Below, piece by piece: positions 35,769 through 43,719 of a stretch of DNA of 64,000 bases. The stretch lies in NCBI GenBank assembly GCA_030704425.1, contig JAPDHM010000001.1, forward strand, positions 1,426,001 to 1,490,000, written 5' to 3'. Numbering within the stretch: position 1 is the stretch's first letter; every line of letters begins with the position of its first letter. The DNA is from Rhodobacteraceae bacterium IMCC1909. GTDB lineage: Bacteria > Pseudomonadota > Alphaproteobacteria > Rhodobacterales > Rhodobacteraceae. The notes under the pieces are model-generated. The model was not told where the DNA came from. It did no database searches and saw nothing but the letters and a program-made list of their open reading frames with translations. The translations under genes were made by a program, and so were the position numbers.

Positions 35769-36607
35769 TTGAATTTCGCGATCATGTCTTTGATGCCGGG
35801 AATAGTTTCGATTTGATAGGCATGGGTTGGCTGGAAATATTGCACGAGCGAACGCTGGCTCAACCCGCCGAGGATGGTGAAATAATACATCTCATACCCC
35901 GGCAGAACGCAGCAGGGGTGATAGCCATTGTCGAGACAGATGGTTGAGCCATCCACGATATGATAGGCATCCCCTGGCTTATTGTCTTCGCGCTGTAGCA
36001 TCTGCACGCCCGAGCCCCAATTGGGTTTGAAGCGGAAATTATAGGTTTCATCATGACGTGTCTCTGTGGGCAGACGGTCCGTGTCATGCTTATGGCTTGG
36101 AAAGCCCGACCATCCGCCGGCACCGACCGTGAACAGCTCACTGACCAGCAGGCGACCCACTTTTCCATGCTGCTTTTGACCAAGTATATGTTTGATTTTG
36201 CGATGGGTTTTTGTGTCATCCGAGCCGTATTGCACCAGGTCAATCTCATCGGCGCGCACCGCAAAAGGATCCAGGACCTCATCATATTTCGCGCCAGCAA
36301 TGAACACCTCTGCGGTCTCCGAAAGACACACCATCTCCACTTTTGCCCCTGACGGCACATAAACGCCCTCAGGCTCGCCGCCCCATACATCTTCAACACG
36401 CCCGCCCAATCCGGCGGTTTTGAACCCTTCGACATCGACATCAATGGTGCCCGTGGCCGGAACAATGCAGGTCTCATAGCCCGGCACCTGATAGGCAAAG
36501 GCCTGACCCTTGGTCAGTTTCACGATGTTGAAATAATTCAGCGGAACCGTGGTATCATCCACATCCACAATGGGGGAATTTTTATTGTCATAAGCGGCTA
36601 TATGCAT
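35765..36607 (-). CDS. iolB: 5-deoxy-glucuronate isomerase
   Basis: A 280-residue bicupin isomerase that converts 5-deoxy-D-glucuronate to 5-keto-2-deoxygluconate in myo-inositol breakdown. LNYFNIVKLTKGQAFAYQVPGYE and the metal-site region SGFPSHKHDTDRLP are typical, as are ETYNFRFKPNWG and the C-terminal HPCCVLPGYEMYYFTILGG. It lies three bases after iolC and overlaps the aldolase, so it is inside one operon. Confidence 0.95.
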   Translation of the reverse strand: MHIAAYDNKNSPIVDVDDTTVPLNYFNIVKLTKGQAFAYQVPGYETCIVPATGTIDVDVEGFKTAGLGGRVEDVWGGEPEGVYVPSGAKVEMVCLSETAEVFIAGAKYDEVLDPFAVRADEIDLVQYGSDDTKTHRKIKHILGQKQHGKVGRLLVSELFTVGAGGWSGFPSHKHDTDRLPTETRHDETYNFRFKPNWGSGVQMLQREDNKPGDAYHIVDGSTICLDNGYHPCCVLPGYEMYYFTILGGLSQRSLVQYFQPTHAYQIETIPGIKDMIAKFK

Positions 36608-36610
36608 GGT

Positions 36611-37600
36611 TTAATCTTTCACCTCTGTGGGACCGGCGTGCGCGGCCAAAAATGTTTCTAAATCGGCCGGAAAGGGCATGGCCGGCGCGCAGCCAGGCTT
36701 GCCCACAACGATAGCCGCACAGGCAGAGCCGCGCAGAACCGCATCTTTAAGCGGCAAGCCCTGCGCCAGAGAGGCCAGAAAACCCGCCAAAAAACTATCC
36801 CCTGCCCCTGTGGGTTTCAACGCAGTGACCGGGTAAATACCCGTGCGAAATTCTTGATCCCCCGCAAAGGTAATCGCGCCTTTCTCACCCATTTTGTAGA
36901 TCACAATCTTCGCAGTGCTCTGCGCCAGAGCGCGCGCCTTGGCCAGACCTTTGTCAAGTCCACCGGCCATGAAGCCAAATTCTTCGTCATTGCCCACAAT
37001 CACATCCGACAGCGCACCGGCACGAGACAAGACCTCTTCGGCCACCTGCGGCGATGGCCAGCTGTAGGGGCGATAATCCACATCAAAGATGATCGGCAGC
37101 CCGGCCGCGCGGGCCAGATCGAAGGCGTGGAAGGCCGCAGAACGGCTTGGCTCGGCCGCAAACACCGTTCCCGCTGTCACGAGAGCGCCGAAATCACCAT
37201 AATTGACGGCCTCGGCGTCGGCTGCAGTAAACTGAAAATCAGCCGCGCCATTGCGATAGATCACGCTTTGATGCTCTTTGACGCGCGTTTCATAGACGGC
37301 CAGGGAGTTGCGAAACTCACCACCAACCGCTTTGATATGCCTGCAATCCACGCCATAATTTTTCAGCTGATTGACACAGTAGCGCCCAACGCTGTCATCG
37401 CTGACAGAGGTCACCAAAGCCGACTTGCCGCCAAGTTTTACAAGCCCCGCCGCAATATTTGCCGAGGACCCTCCTAAACCGGCGGTGAAGACCTCCGCCT
37501 CCTCCGTCTTCGTTCCGGGCGGATCTGGAAAGAAATCCATCCCCGCGCGACCAATGACAACAAAATTATTCTGAGCGATACCCGCCAAGAGGTTTTGCAT
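36611..37600 (-). CDS. iolC: 5-dehydro-2-deoxygluconokinase
   Basis: A 329-residue PfkB-family sugar kinase that phosphorylates 5-dehydro-2-deoxygluconate. It begins with NNFVVIGRAGMDFFPDPPGT, close to IolC enzymes; GLGGSSANIAAGLVKLGGK is the substrate lid, and KPTGAGDSFLAGFLASLAQG holds the catalytic Asp and anion hole. ATG 37600 (MQNLLAG) is preferred because the longer reading overlaps iolD; only two bases separate it from the iolD stop. Confidence 0.94.
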   Translation of the reverse strand: MQNLLAGIAQNNFVVIGRAGMDFFPDPPGTKTEEAEVFTAGLGGSSANIAAGLVKLGGKSALVTSVSDDSVGRYCVNQLKNYGVDCRHIKAVGGEFRNSLAVYETRVKEHQSVIYRNGAADFQFTAADAEAVNYGDFGALVTAGTVFAAEPSRSAAFHAFDLARAAGLPIIFDVDYRPYSWPSPQVAEEVLSRAGALSDVIVGNDEEFGFMAGGLDKGLAKARALAQSTAKIVIYKMGEKGAITFAGDQEFRTGIYPVTALKPTGAGDSFLAGFLASLAQGLPLKDAVLRGSACAAIVVGKPGCAPAMPFPADLETFLAAHAGPTEVKD

Positions 37601-37602
37601 AG

Positions 37603-39474
37603 CTACACCCCGCGCCGCTGTTTCTTGCGGCCGCTTTCCCAATCTTCATGGGCGTCGCGGACGGAAGAATGGGCGCTGACCTGGGGCGTGCCGACTTCCC
37701 ACCAGCTGTGCCCTTCGGTCGTCCAGCCTTCATAGGCATCCACATCCATGACGATCACGCTGGTTTTATCTGCCGCCTTGGCCCGCTTAAACGCCTCTGC
37801 CAATTCAGCAGGGTTGGCCACCCGCTCCGAATACGCGCCCATGGCCACCGCATGGGCGGTGAAATCAACGGCGAAGGGGGCATCGATCGTTGGGCAATCG
37901 GCGATGAGATTGTTAAAGCTCTCATTTCCGGTGTTATTTTGCAGCTTGTTGATTACCGCAAACCCGCCATTGTCGAGCACCAAAATAATCAATTTCTTGC
38001 CCGTCAGCACGGATGAGTAAATGTCTGAATTCATCAACATATAGCTGCCATCACCGGTAAAGACGATGGTGTCTTGCGCAGGTTCAAGCTCACTTTGCGC
38101 GATGCGTGCACCCCAGCCACCTGCGATTTCATAGCCCATGCAGCTGAAGCCAAATTCCACATCCACAGTGCCAATATCCAAGGTCCGCCAATTCGCCGTC
38201 ACCTCCGCGGGCAAACCGCCTGCCGCGGCAACAACCCGGTCACGCGGATCGCAGAGCGCGTTGACCACACCAATCGCCTGGGCGTAGGAATTGGGCCGAT
38301 TGCCCGGCTTCACATTCTGCGCCACATAGGCGTCCCATTTGCGGCGCTCGGCTTGCGCTTCGTCCAACCAAGCAGCAGGGGCGCGATAGCCCCCCATTTG
38401 CTCGGTGAGCGCCCGAAGTCCCAGCTTGGCGTCGCCCACCAGCGGCAGGGCGCGATGCTTGCCCGCATCATGGCGCGCGGTGTTAAGCGAGATAAATTGC
38501 GCATCTTGCGCAAAGGCCGTCCATGATCCTGTGGTGAAGTCTTGCAAACGACTGCCGACCGATAGGATGACATCCGCTCGTTCCGCCAGCCAATTGCCGC
38601 AGTCAGATCCCGTCACCCCAACCGGCCCAATGTTCAGGGGATGATCGGCCAAGAGATTGGCGCGGCCCGCAATGGTCTCAATCACAGGAATGCCGCAAGC
38701 TTCTGCAAATTGGGTCAGCTCGGCCACGGCCTTGGCATATTGCACCCCACCACCGGCGATGATCGCCGGGCGTTTGGCAGCTTTCAAGGCAGCTACCGCA
38801 TCCTCGAGCTCACGCGAATCCGGCATTTGCTGACGAATGCGGTGCACTTTGGGTTCAAAGAAAGACAGAGGGTAATCATAGGTCCAACCCTGCACATCCT
38901 GTGGCAGAGCGATAAACGCCGGGCCGCAATCAGCTGGATCAAGCAAAGTCGCCAAAGCCGCCGGCAGGGTTTGGATCACCTGCGCCGGATGGGTGATCCG
39001 GTCCCAATAGCGACAAACCGCTTGAAAACTATCATTGAGCCCAAGCGCCGGATTGCCAAAATGCTCCAGCTGTTGCAGCACTGGATCGGGCAGTCGGGTC
39101 AAAAACGTATCTCCGCAAAGCATCAGCATCGGCAGACGGTTGGCATGGCACAATGCCGCTGCGGTCAATAGATTGGCCGTGCCGGGCCCTGCTGAGGCCG
39201 TACAAAACATGAATTTTTGGCGTAGGTGATATTTGGCGTAGGCCGCCGCCGCGAACCCCATACCCTGCTCATTTTGTCCGCGATACAGCGGCAGCACATC
39301 GCGGTGGTCGTATAGGGCCTCGCCCAAACAAGGCACATTGCCATGGCCAAAAATGCCAAAACCCCCGCCACACACGCGGGTCTTCTCTCCGTCAATGTCA
39401 ATGTACTGGGCCGCCAAATAGCGAATGATGGCCTGTGCGGTGGTCAGGCGAATGGTTTTATCTGCTGTGTCCAC
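37603..39474 (-). CDS. iolD: 3D-trihydroxycyclohexane-1,2-dione hydrolase
   Basis: A 623-residue thiamine-diphosphate enzyme, ring-opening step of myo-inositol catabolism. The N-terminal domain shows GHGNVPCLGEALYDHRDVLP with the FGxGN-type sequence and RGQNEQGMGFAAAAYAK carrying the catalytic Glu. The TPP-Mg motif is GDGSYMLMNSDIYSSV ending NGGF. Length is normal for IolD. First gene of the operon; the perfect operator palindrome lies about 75 bases upstream of its start. Confidence 0.95.
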   Translation of the reverse strand: MDTADKTIRLTTAQAIIRYLAAQYIDIDGEKTRVCGGGFGIFGHGNVPCLGEALYDHRDVLPLYRGQNEQGMGFAAAAYAKYHLRQKFMFCTASAGPGTANLLTAAALCHANRLPMLMLCGDTFLTRLPDPVLQQLEHFGNPALGLNDSFQAVCRYWDRITHPAQVIQTLPAALATLLDPADCGPAFIALPQDVQGWTYDYPLSFFEPKVHRIRQQMPDSRELEDAVAALKAAKRPAIIAGGGVQYAKAVAELTQFAEACGIPVIETIAGRANLLADHPLNIGPVGVTGSDCGNWLAERADVILSVGSRLQDFTTGSWTAFAQDAQFISLNTARHDAGKHRALPLVGDAKLGLRALTEQMGGYRAPAAWLDEAQAERRKWDAYVAQNVKPGNRPNSYAQAIGVVNALCDPRDRVVAAAGGLPAEVTANWRTLDIGTVDVEFGFSCMGYEIAGGWGARIAQSELEPAQDTIVFTGDGSYMLMNSDIYSSVLTGKKLIILVLDNGGFAVINKLQNNTGNESFNNLIADCPTIDAPFAVDFTAHAVAMGAYSERVANPAELAEAFKRAKAADKTSVIVMDVDAYEGWTTEGHSWWEVGTPQVSAHSSVRDAHEDWESGRKKQRRGV

Positions 39475-39547
39475 AGAAAATACTCCGATTTAAATGCAAA
39501 GACCTTGCCCCATCTTGGCAAGCCGTTCGGGGTTTAGGATACTATTT

Positions 39548-39563
39548 TTGCAACCGGTTGCAA
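39548..39563. promoter_or_regulatory. LacI-type operator palindrome upstream of iolD
   Basis: TTGCAACCGGTTGCAA is a perfect 16-bp palindrome with the central CG typical of LacI/GalR family operators. It lies 74 bases before the iolD ATG and 16 bases after the puuD stop. An inositol-responsive LacI-type repressor is a reasonable guess; no such regulator is encoded in the window. Confidence 0.65.
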
Positions 39564-39578
39564 GAGTGGAAGTCGCCC

Positions 39579-40802
39579 CTATTGCCCCGCGCGATACCAG
39601 GCCGTCAAAAGCGCGCGATCCTCTTGTGGAATATCAGTGATATTAGCCGGCGGCATGGCGTGGCTCACCCCCGCTTGCAAATAGATCGCGCGTGCATTGC
39701 GCGCCACATCCGCGCGGGTTTCGAGCAAGACACCTTTCGGTGCCCAGCGCAGCCCATCCCAAGCCGGCGCACGCGCATGGCACATGGCGCAGCGGCCCTG
39801 CACAATTTCATGCGCCCGCTCAAAACCCTCTGCCTGAGCAAAACGCATCTCGTAGCGGGTCAAAGGCACGGCTTCGGCCTGCTCCACATCTCCGTCAAAA
39901 CCAGGTGCCGAGGACAGCCAAGCAATGGCAATAAACAAGATCACAGTGACCGCCCACGTCCAATTCGGCCGGCCCTTACGCGCATGCATGGAATTGAAGT
40001 AATGACGAATCGTCACGCCGATCAGAAAAACCAAACAGGCTATGATCCAAGCATTGGGCGTGCCAAAGGACAAAGGATAATGGTTCGACAGCATCAAAAA
40101 GATCACGGGCAAGGTGAGATAATTATTATGGGTCGAGCGCAATTTGGCAATTTTGCCATATTTGGCCGCCGGCTCCCGCCCCGCTTTCAAATCCGCCACC
40201 ACGATTCTCTGATTGGGCATGATGATCATCGCCACATTGGCCGTCATGATCGTGGCCGTAAAAGCTCCCAAATGCAAAAGCGCCGCGCGGCCGGTGAAAA
40301 TTTGATTATAGCCCCAAGACATCGCCACCAAGACCGCAAAGAGCAAGAGCATCAGGAGCGTTGGGCGCTCTCCCAAAGGCGATTTACACAGGACGTCATA
40401 GATAACCCAGCCAATCGCCAGAGATCCCGCTGAAATGGCAATCGCTTGCCATGTGGTAAGATCCATCTTCGCCGGATCAATCAAATAGAGCTCTGAGCCG
40501 GCCCAATAGACCACCATCAACATGGCAACGCCGGACAGCCAGGTGGTGTAGCTCTCCCATTTGAACCAGGTCAGATGCTCTGGCATGGCCTCCGGAGCAA
40601 TGAGGTACTTCTGGATGTGATAAAATCCCCCCCCATGCACCTGCCACTCCTCACCATCGGCGGGCCCGTCAATGTTGCGGTTCAACCCCAAATCCAGCGC
40701 GATGAAATAAAACGATGAGCCAATCCAAGCCATGGCGGTGATGACATGGAGCCAACGCACGGCAAAGCTGATCCAGTCCCAAAAAATTGCAGCATCATAC
40801 AT
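39579..40802 (-). CDS. puuD: Urate hydroxylase PuuD (membrane, cytochrome c domain)
   Basis: A 407-residue membrane protein of the PuuD family, which oxidises urate to 5-hydroxyisourate. It begins FWDWISFAVRWLHVITAMAWIGSSFYFIALDL with family histidines and has about eight helices, then a C-terminal cytochrome c module with one heme motif, CAMCHA (about residue 343). The heme suggests electrons go to the respiratory chain rather than to peroxide. uraH follows upstream on the same strand only 11 bases away, matching the pathway order. Confidence 0.9.
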   Translation of the reverse strand: MYDAAIFWDWISFAVRWLHVITAMAWIGSSFYFIALDLGLNRNIDGPADGEEWQVHGGGFYHIQKYLIAPEAMPEHLTWFKWESYTTWLSGVAMLMVVYWAGSELYLIDPAKMDLTTWQAIAISAGSLAIGWVIYDVLCKSPLGERPTLLMLLLFAVLVAMSWGYNQIFTGRAALLHLGAFTATIMTANVAMIIMPNQRIVVADLKAGREPAAKYGKIAKLRSTHNNYLTLPVIFLMLSNHYPLSFGTPNAWIIACLVFLIGVTIRHYFNSMHARKGRPNWTWAVTVILFIAIAWLSSAPGFDGDVEQAEAVPLTRYEMRFAQAEGFERAHEIVQGRCAMCHARAPAWDGLRWAPKGVLLETRADVARNARAIYLQAGVSHAMPPANITDIPQEDRALLTAWYRAGQ

Positions 40803-40813
40803 GATCTGGCTCC

Positions 40814-41167
40814 TCAGCTACCGCGATAGGTGGAAAACCCATGGGCCGACAACAGCAAGGGCACATGGTAATGATCATCTTGCGACATGCCAAACCGAAT
40901 GGGCACCACATCTAAGAACAATGGCGCCTGTGCCGCCTGTCCTGTGCTGCGCAGATAGTCCCCCGCGTGAAACACCAGCTCATACTGCCCGAGGGCAAAA
41001 TCCTCTTTCGACAAGATTGGGCTGTCGGTGCGCCCATCGGCATTGGTCACCGCTTCACCCAGTTTGATCGCCTGACCAGTGTCGTAGCAAAACAGCTCAA
41101 TGTGAATCCCAGCAGCCGGGCAACCTTTGGCCGTGTCTAAAACATGTGTGGTCAAAAATCCATTCAT
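40814..41167 (-). CDS. uraH: 5-hydroxyisourate hydrolase
   Basis: A 117-residue transthyretin-like protein that hydrolyses 5-hydroxyisourate to OHCU. The N-terminal LTTHVLDTAKGCPAAGIHIE carries the catalytic His, FHVPLLLSA-type sequence (HYHVPLLLSAHGFSTYRGS) closes the protein, and the C-terminal Tyr-Arg-Gly-Ser tetrapeptide is the family signature. Divergent from puuE and upstream of puuD. Confidence 0.96.
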   Translation of the reverse strand: MNGFLTTHVLDTAKGCPAAGIHIELFCYDTGQAIKLGEAVTNADGRTDSPILSKEDFALGQYELVFHAGDYLRSTGQAAQAPLFLDVVPIRFGMSQDDHYHVPLLLSAHGFSTYRGS

Positions 41168-41241
41168 GATCTATTCCTTTTTTGCTTCCCTAATCTCTGC
41201 GCAAAAAATAAGCAAAGGGAAAGCCCAAGATGGAGAAAATT

Positions 41242-42642
41242 ATGAAACGTTACCCACGCAATATGTCCGGATATGGCCCAACCCCTCCCGCAGCGCAGTG
41301 GCCCAGAGGCGCCAAAATTGCGGTTCAACTGGTGCTGAACTATGAAGAAGGCGGCGAAAACAATATATTGCATGGGGATGCGGCCTCTGAAGCCTTTCTG
41401 TCCGAGATCGTTGGCGCCGCCGCCTGGCCTGGCCAGCGCCATTGGAACATGGAAAGCATCTATGAATACGGCGCTCGCGCAGGATTTTGGCGGCTGCATC
41501 GCATGCTCAAAGACCTGCCCATCACCGTTTATGGCGTGGCCACCGCCTTGGCCCGCGCGCCAGAGCAACTGGCTGCGATGAAATCTGCCGGATGGGAGAT
41601 TGCCAGCCATGGGCTCAAATGGATCGAATATAAAGATGCAAGCCCCGAAGATGAGGCCGCAGATATGGCTGAGGCCATCCGTCTGCACACAGAGGTCGTG
41701 GGCACACCGCCGCGCGGCTGGTACACGGGGCGCTGCTCGGAAAACACAGTCCGCTTGGCCGCAGAAACCGGGCAATTTGCCTATGTCGCCGACAGCTATG
41801 CTGATGATCTGCCCTATTGGATGGAATTTGAGGCGCGCGATCAGTTGATTGTGCCCTATACGCTCGACGCCAATGACATGCGCTTTGCAACCCCGCAGGG
41901 CTTTAACGCAGGCGATCAATTTTTCAGCTACCTCAAAGATAGTTTCGACACGCTCTACGCGGAAGGCGGGCGCATGATGTCCATCGGCCTGCACTGCCGC
42001 CTTATCGGCCGGCCAGGCCGCGCCGCCGCGCTGCAGCGTTTCATTGAATATGCACAGGGCCATGAGGGCGTCTGGTTCGCCACCCGCGAGGCAATCGCTG
42101 ATCATTGGACCCAAACCCACCCCCATCAGCGCCAAAATCGCCCCAGTGGCCTGTCCCGAGAGGCGTTTACAGCGGCCTATGGCGGCATATTTGAGCATTC
42201 CGCCTGGGTCGCAGAGCGCGCGCACCGGCTGGAACTTGGCCCCATGCATGACACTGCGACCGGATTACACAACGCCCTATGCCGTGCCTTCCGATCGGCC
42301 AGCCCAGAGCTGCGCTTGGGCGTGCTCACCGCGCATCCAGATTTGGCTGGAAAACTGGCGGCCGCAAAGCGCCTAACGGCGGAAAGCACCGCAGAGCAGG
42401 CCAGCGCCAGGCTTGACGCGCTGACCGACGACGAACGCACGCGCTTCACAGCGCTCAACGACGCCTATGTCCAAAAATACGGATTTCCCTTTATCATCGC
42501 AGTACGAGATCACAGCAAAGCCAGCATCCTTGCCGCCTTTGAAAGACGCATCACCCATGATCGTGAGACCGAATTTGCCGAAGCCTGCCGCCAAGTGGAA
42601 CGCATAGCAGAGTTCCGCCTTCGCGATCTCCTACCGCGTTGA
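41242..42642 (+). CDS. puuE: Allantoinase PuuE fused to OHCU decarboxylase
   Basis: A 466-residue bifunctional protein. Residues 1 to about 300 are a metal-independent, NodB-like allantoinase (KRYPRNMSGYGPTPPAAQWP, EIASHGLKWIEY, ARAGFWRLHRML). From about 305 (LSREAFTAAYGGIFEHSAWV) to the end is 2-oxo-4-hydroxy-4-carboxy-5-ureidoimidazoline decarboxylase, including LTAHPDLAGKLAAAKRLTAE STAEQ and KYGFPFIIAVR. The fusion covers two consecutive steps, from UraH product to allantoin and on to allantoate. The second ATG (41242) has GGAG seven bases upstream and gives the usual N-terminus. The repeat element copy 2 lies in its 3' flank. Confidence 0.93.
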   Translation: MKRYPRNMSGYGPTPPAAQWPRGAKIAVQLVLNYEEGGENNILHGDAASEAFLSEIVGAAAWPGQRHWNMESIYEYGARAGFWRLHRMLKDLPITVYGVATALARAPEQLAAMKSAGWEIASHGLKWIEYKDASPEDEAADMAEAIRLHTEVVGTPPRGWYTGRCSENTVRLAAETGQFAYVADSYADDLPYWMEFEARDQLIVPYTLDANDMRFATPQGFNAGDQFFSYLKDSFDTLYAEGGRMMSIGLHCRLIGRPGRAAALQRFIEYAQGHEGVWFATREAIADHWTQTHPHQRQNRPSGLSREAFTAAYGGIFEHSAWVAERAHRLELGPMHDTATGLHNALCRAFRSASPELRLGVLTAHPDLAGKLAAAKRLTAESTAEQASARLDALTDDERTRFTALNDAYVQKYGFPFIIAVRDHSKASILAAFERRITHDRETEFAEACRQVERIAEFRLRDLLPR

Positions 42643-42691
42643 AGAATCAAGAAGATCCTGGCATAATCCAGCAGCCAAGTCAAAAGCAGTT

Positions 42692-42763
42692 TGCCCGGTG
42701 GCAACACCGGGCTGCGCCTGCCTGCCCCCGGCAGGCGCAGCCCTCATTTCGTGTTGAAATGGC
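42692..42763 (+). repeat. Dispersed three-hairpin element, copy 2
   Basis: A 72-bp element matching 4155-4227 (reverse strand). Hairpin 1: GCCCGGTG-GCAA-CACCGGGC, a perfect 8-bp stem closed by a GNRA tetraloop. Hairpin 2: CTGCGCCTGCC/GGCAGGCGCAG, perfect 11-bp stem, loop TGCCCCC. Hairpin 3: CATTTC-GTGTT-GAAATG, perfect 6-bp stem. It starts 50 bases after the puuE stop in sense orientation, the same placement as copy 1 has relative to the amidase gene. Similarity fades about 15 bases past hairpin 3. Confidence 0.85.
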
Positions 42764-42813
42764 TTTATTCAGAGGTCTTTCAAATTTTGACCTGCCTTGC
42801 GCAAGTCAGAGGG

Positions 42814-43638
42814 CTACAAGCCCAGCGGCATATGCCGGTTCACGTCTTTATAGAGCAAATAGCGAAACGGCCCCGGACCACCCGCATAGCAGGCTTGCGG
42901 GCAAAAGGCGCGTAGCCACATGAAATCGCCGGCCTCCACTTCGACCCAATCTTGGTTGAGCTTATAAACAGCCTTGCCTTCGAGCACATAAAGCCCATGC
43001 TCCATAACATGGGTCTCTTCAAAGGGGATCACACCGCCCGGTTGAAAGGTCACGATATTGACATGCATGTCATGGCGCAGATCGTCGGGTTCCACAAAGC
43101 GCGTGGTGCCCCATGCCCCATCGGTATCTGGCATCAAATGCAGCTCATGATCGGCCTCATGGGTGACAAAGGCCTCAGGTCTCGCGATCCCCTCAACAGG
43201 CACATAGAGTTTACGGATCCAATGAAACCGCAGGCACTCCTCCGGTGCCTCCAGCCGCCATTGCAATCCGCTGGGAATATAGGCGTAGCTGCCCGCCCGC
43301 AAAGCATGCGCCTGCCCGTCCAGATGCAGCACGCCCGCACCTTGGGTGACAAAAAGCACCGATTGCGCCCGGGCGTTTGCATCCGGTTGACGGCTGCCAC
43401 CACCGGGGGAGACTTCCATGATATATTGCGAAAACGTCTCAGCAAAACCGCTCAGGGGCCGTGCGAGAACCCAGGCGCGTGTTTTGTCCCAATGGGGCAG
43501 AAAGCTGGTGACGATATCGCGCATCGTGCCCTTGGGGATGACCGCATAGGCCTCGGTAAAGACCGCGCGTTGAGTCATAACCTCCTTCTGGCCCGGCAGG
43601 CCGCCAGTCGGGAAATAATATTTTTGCGCGTCGCCCAT
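42814..43638 (-). CDS. allE: (S)-ureidoglycine aminohydrolase
   Basis: A 274-residue bicupin that releases ammonia from (S)-ureidoglycine, continuing allantoate breakdown. It begins KYYFPTGGLPGQKEVMTQRA, the standard opening, and the second cupin has FEETHVMEHGLYVLEGKAVY with manganese-binding Glu/His residues, then DFMWLRAFCPQACYAGGPGP. ATG 43638 follows AAAGGATAT. It faces puuE, so urate degradation in this window reaches ureidoglycolate; allantoate amidohydrolase is not seen. Confidence 0.93.
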   Translation of the reverse strand: MGDAQKYYFPTGGLPGQKEVMTQRAVFTEAYAVIPKGTMRDIVTSFLPHWDKTRAWVLARPLSGFAETFSQYIMEVSPGGGSRQPDANARAQSVLFVTQGAGVLHLDGQAHALRAGSYAYIPSGLQWRLEAPEECLRFHWIRKLYVPVEGIARPEAFVTHEADHELHLMPDTDGAWGTTRFVEPDDLRHDMHVNIVTFQPGGVIPFEETHVMEHGLYVLEGKAVYKLNQDWVEVEAGDFMWLRAFCPQACYAGGPGPFRYLLYKDVNRHMPLGL

Positions 43639-43719
43639 GGGATATCCTTTCAAGACGCCACAAGCTCTAGCGCGAAATCGCTTCAAGCAAAAGCCCCTCT
43701 GTAGTGCCTTTGCATCTGA

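Noticed and set aside
39435-40433. 332-residue open frame antisense to puuD
   Set aside because: Shadow of puuD; composition and lack of motifs argue against a gene.
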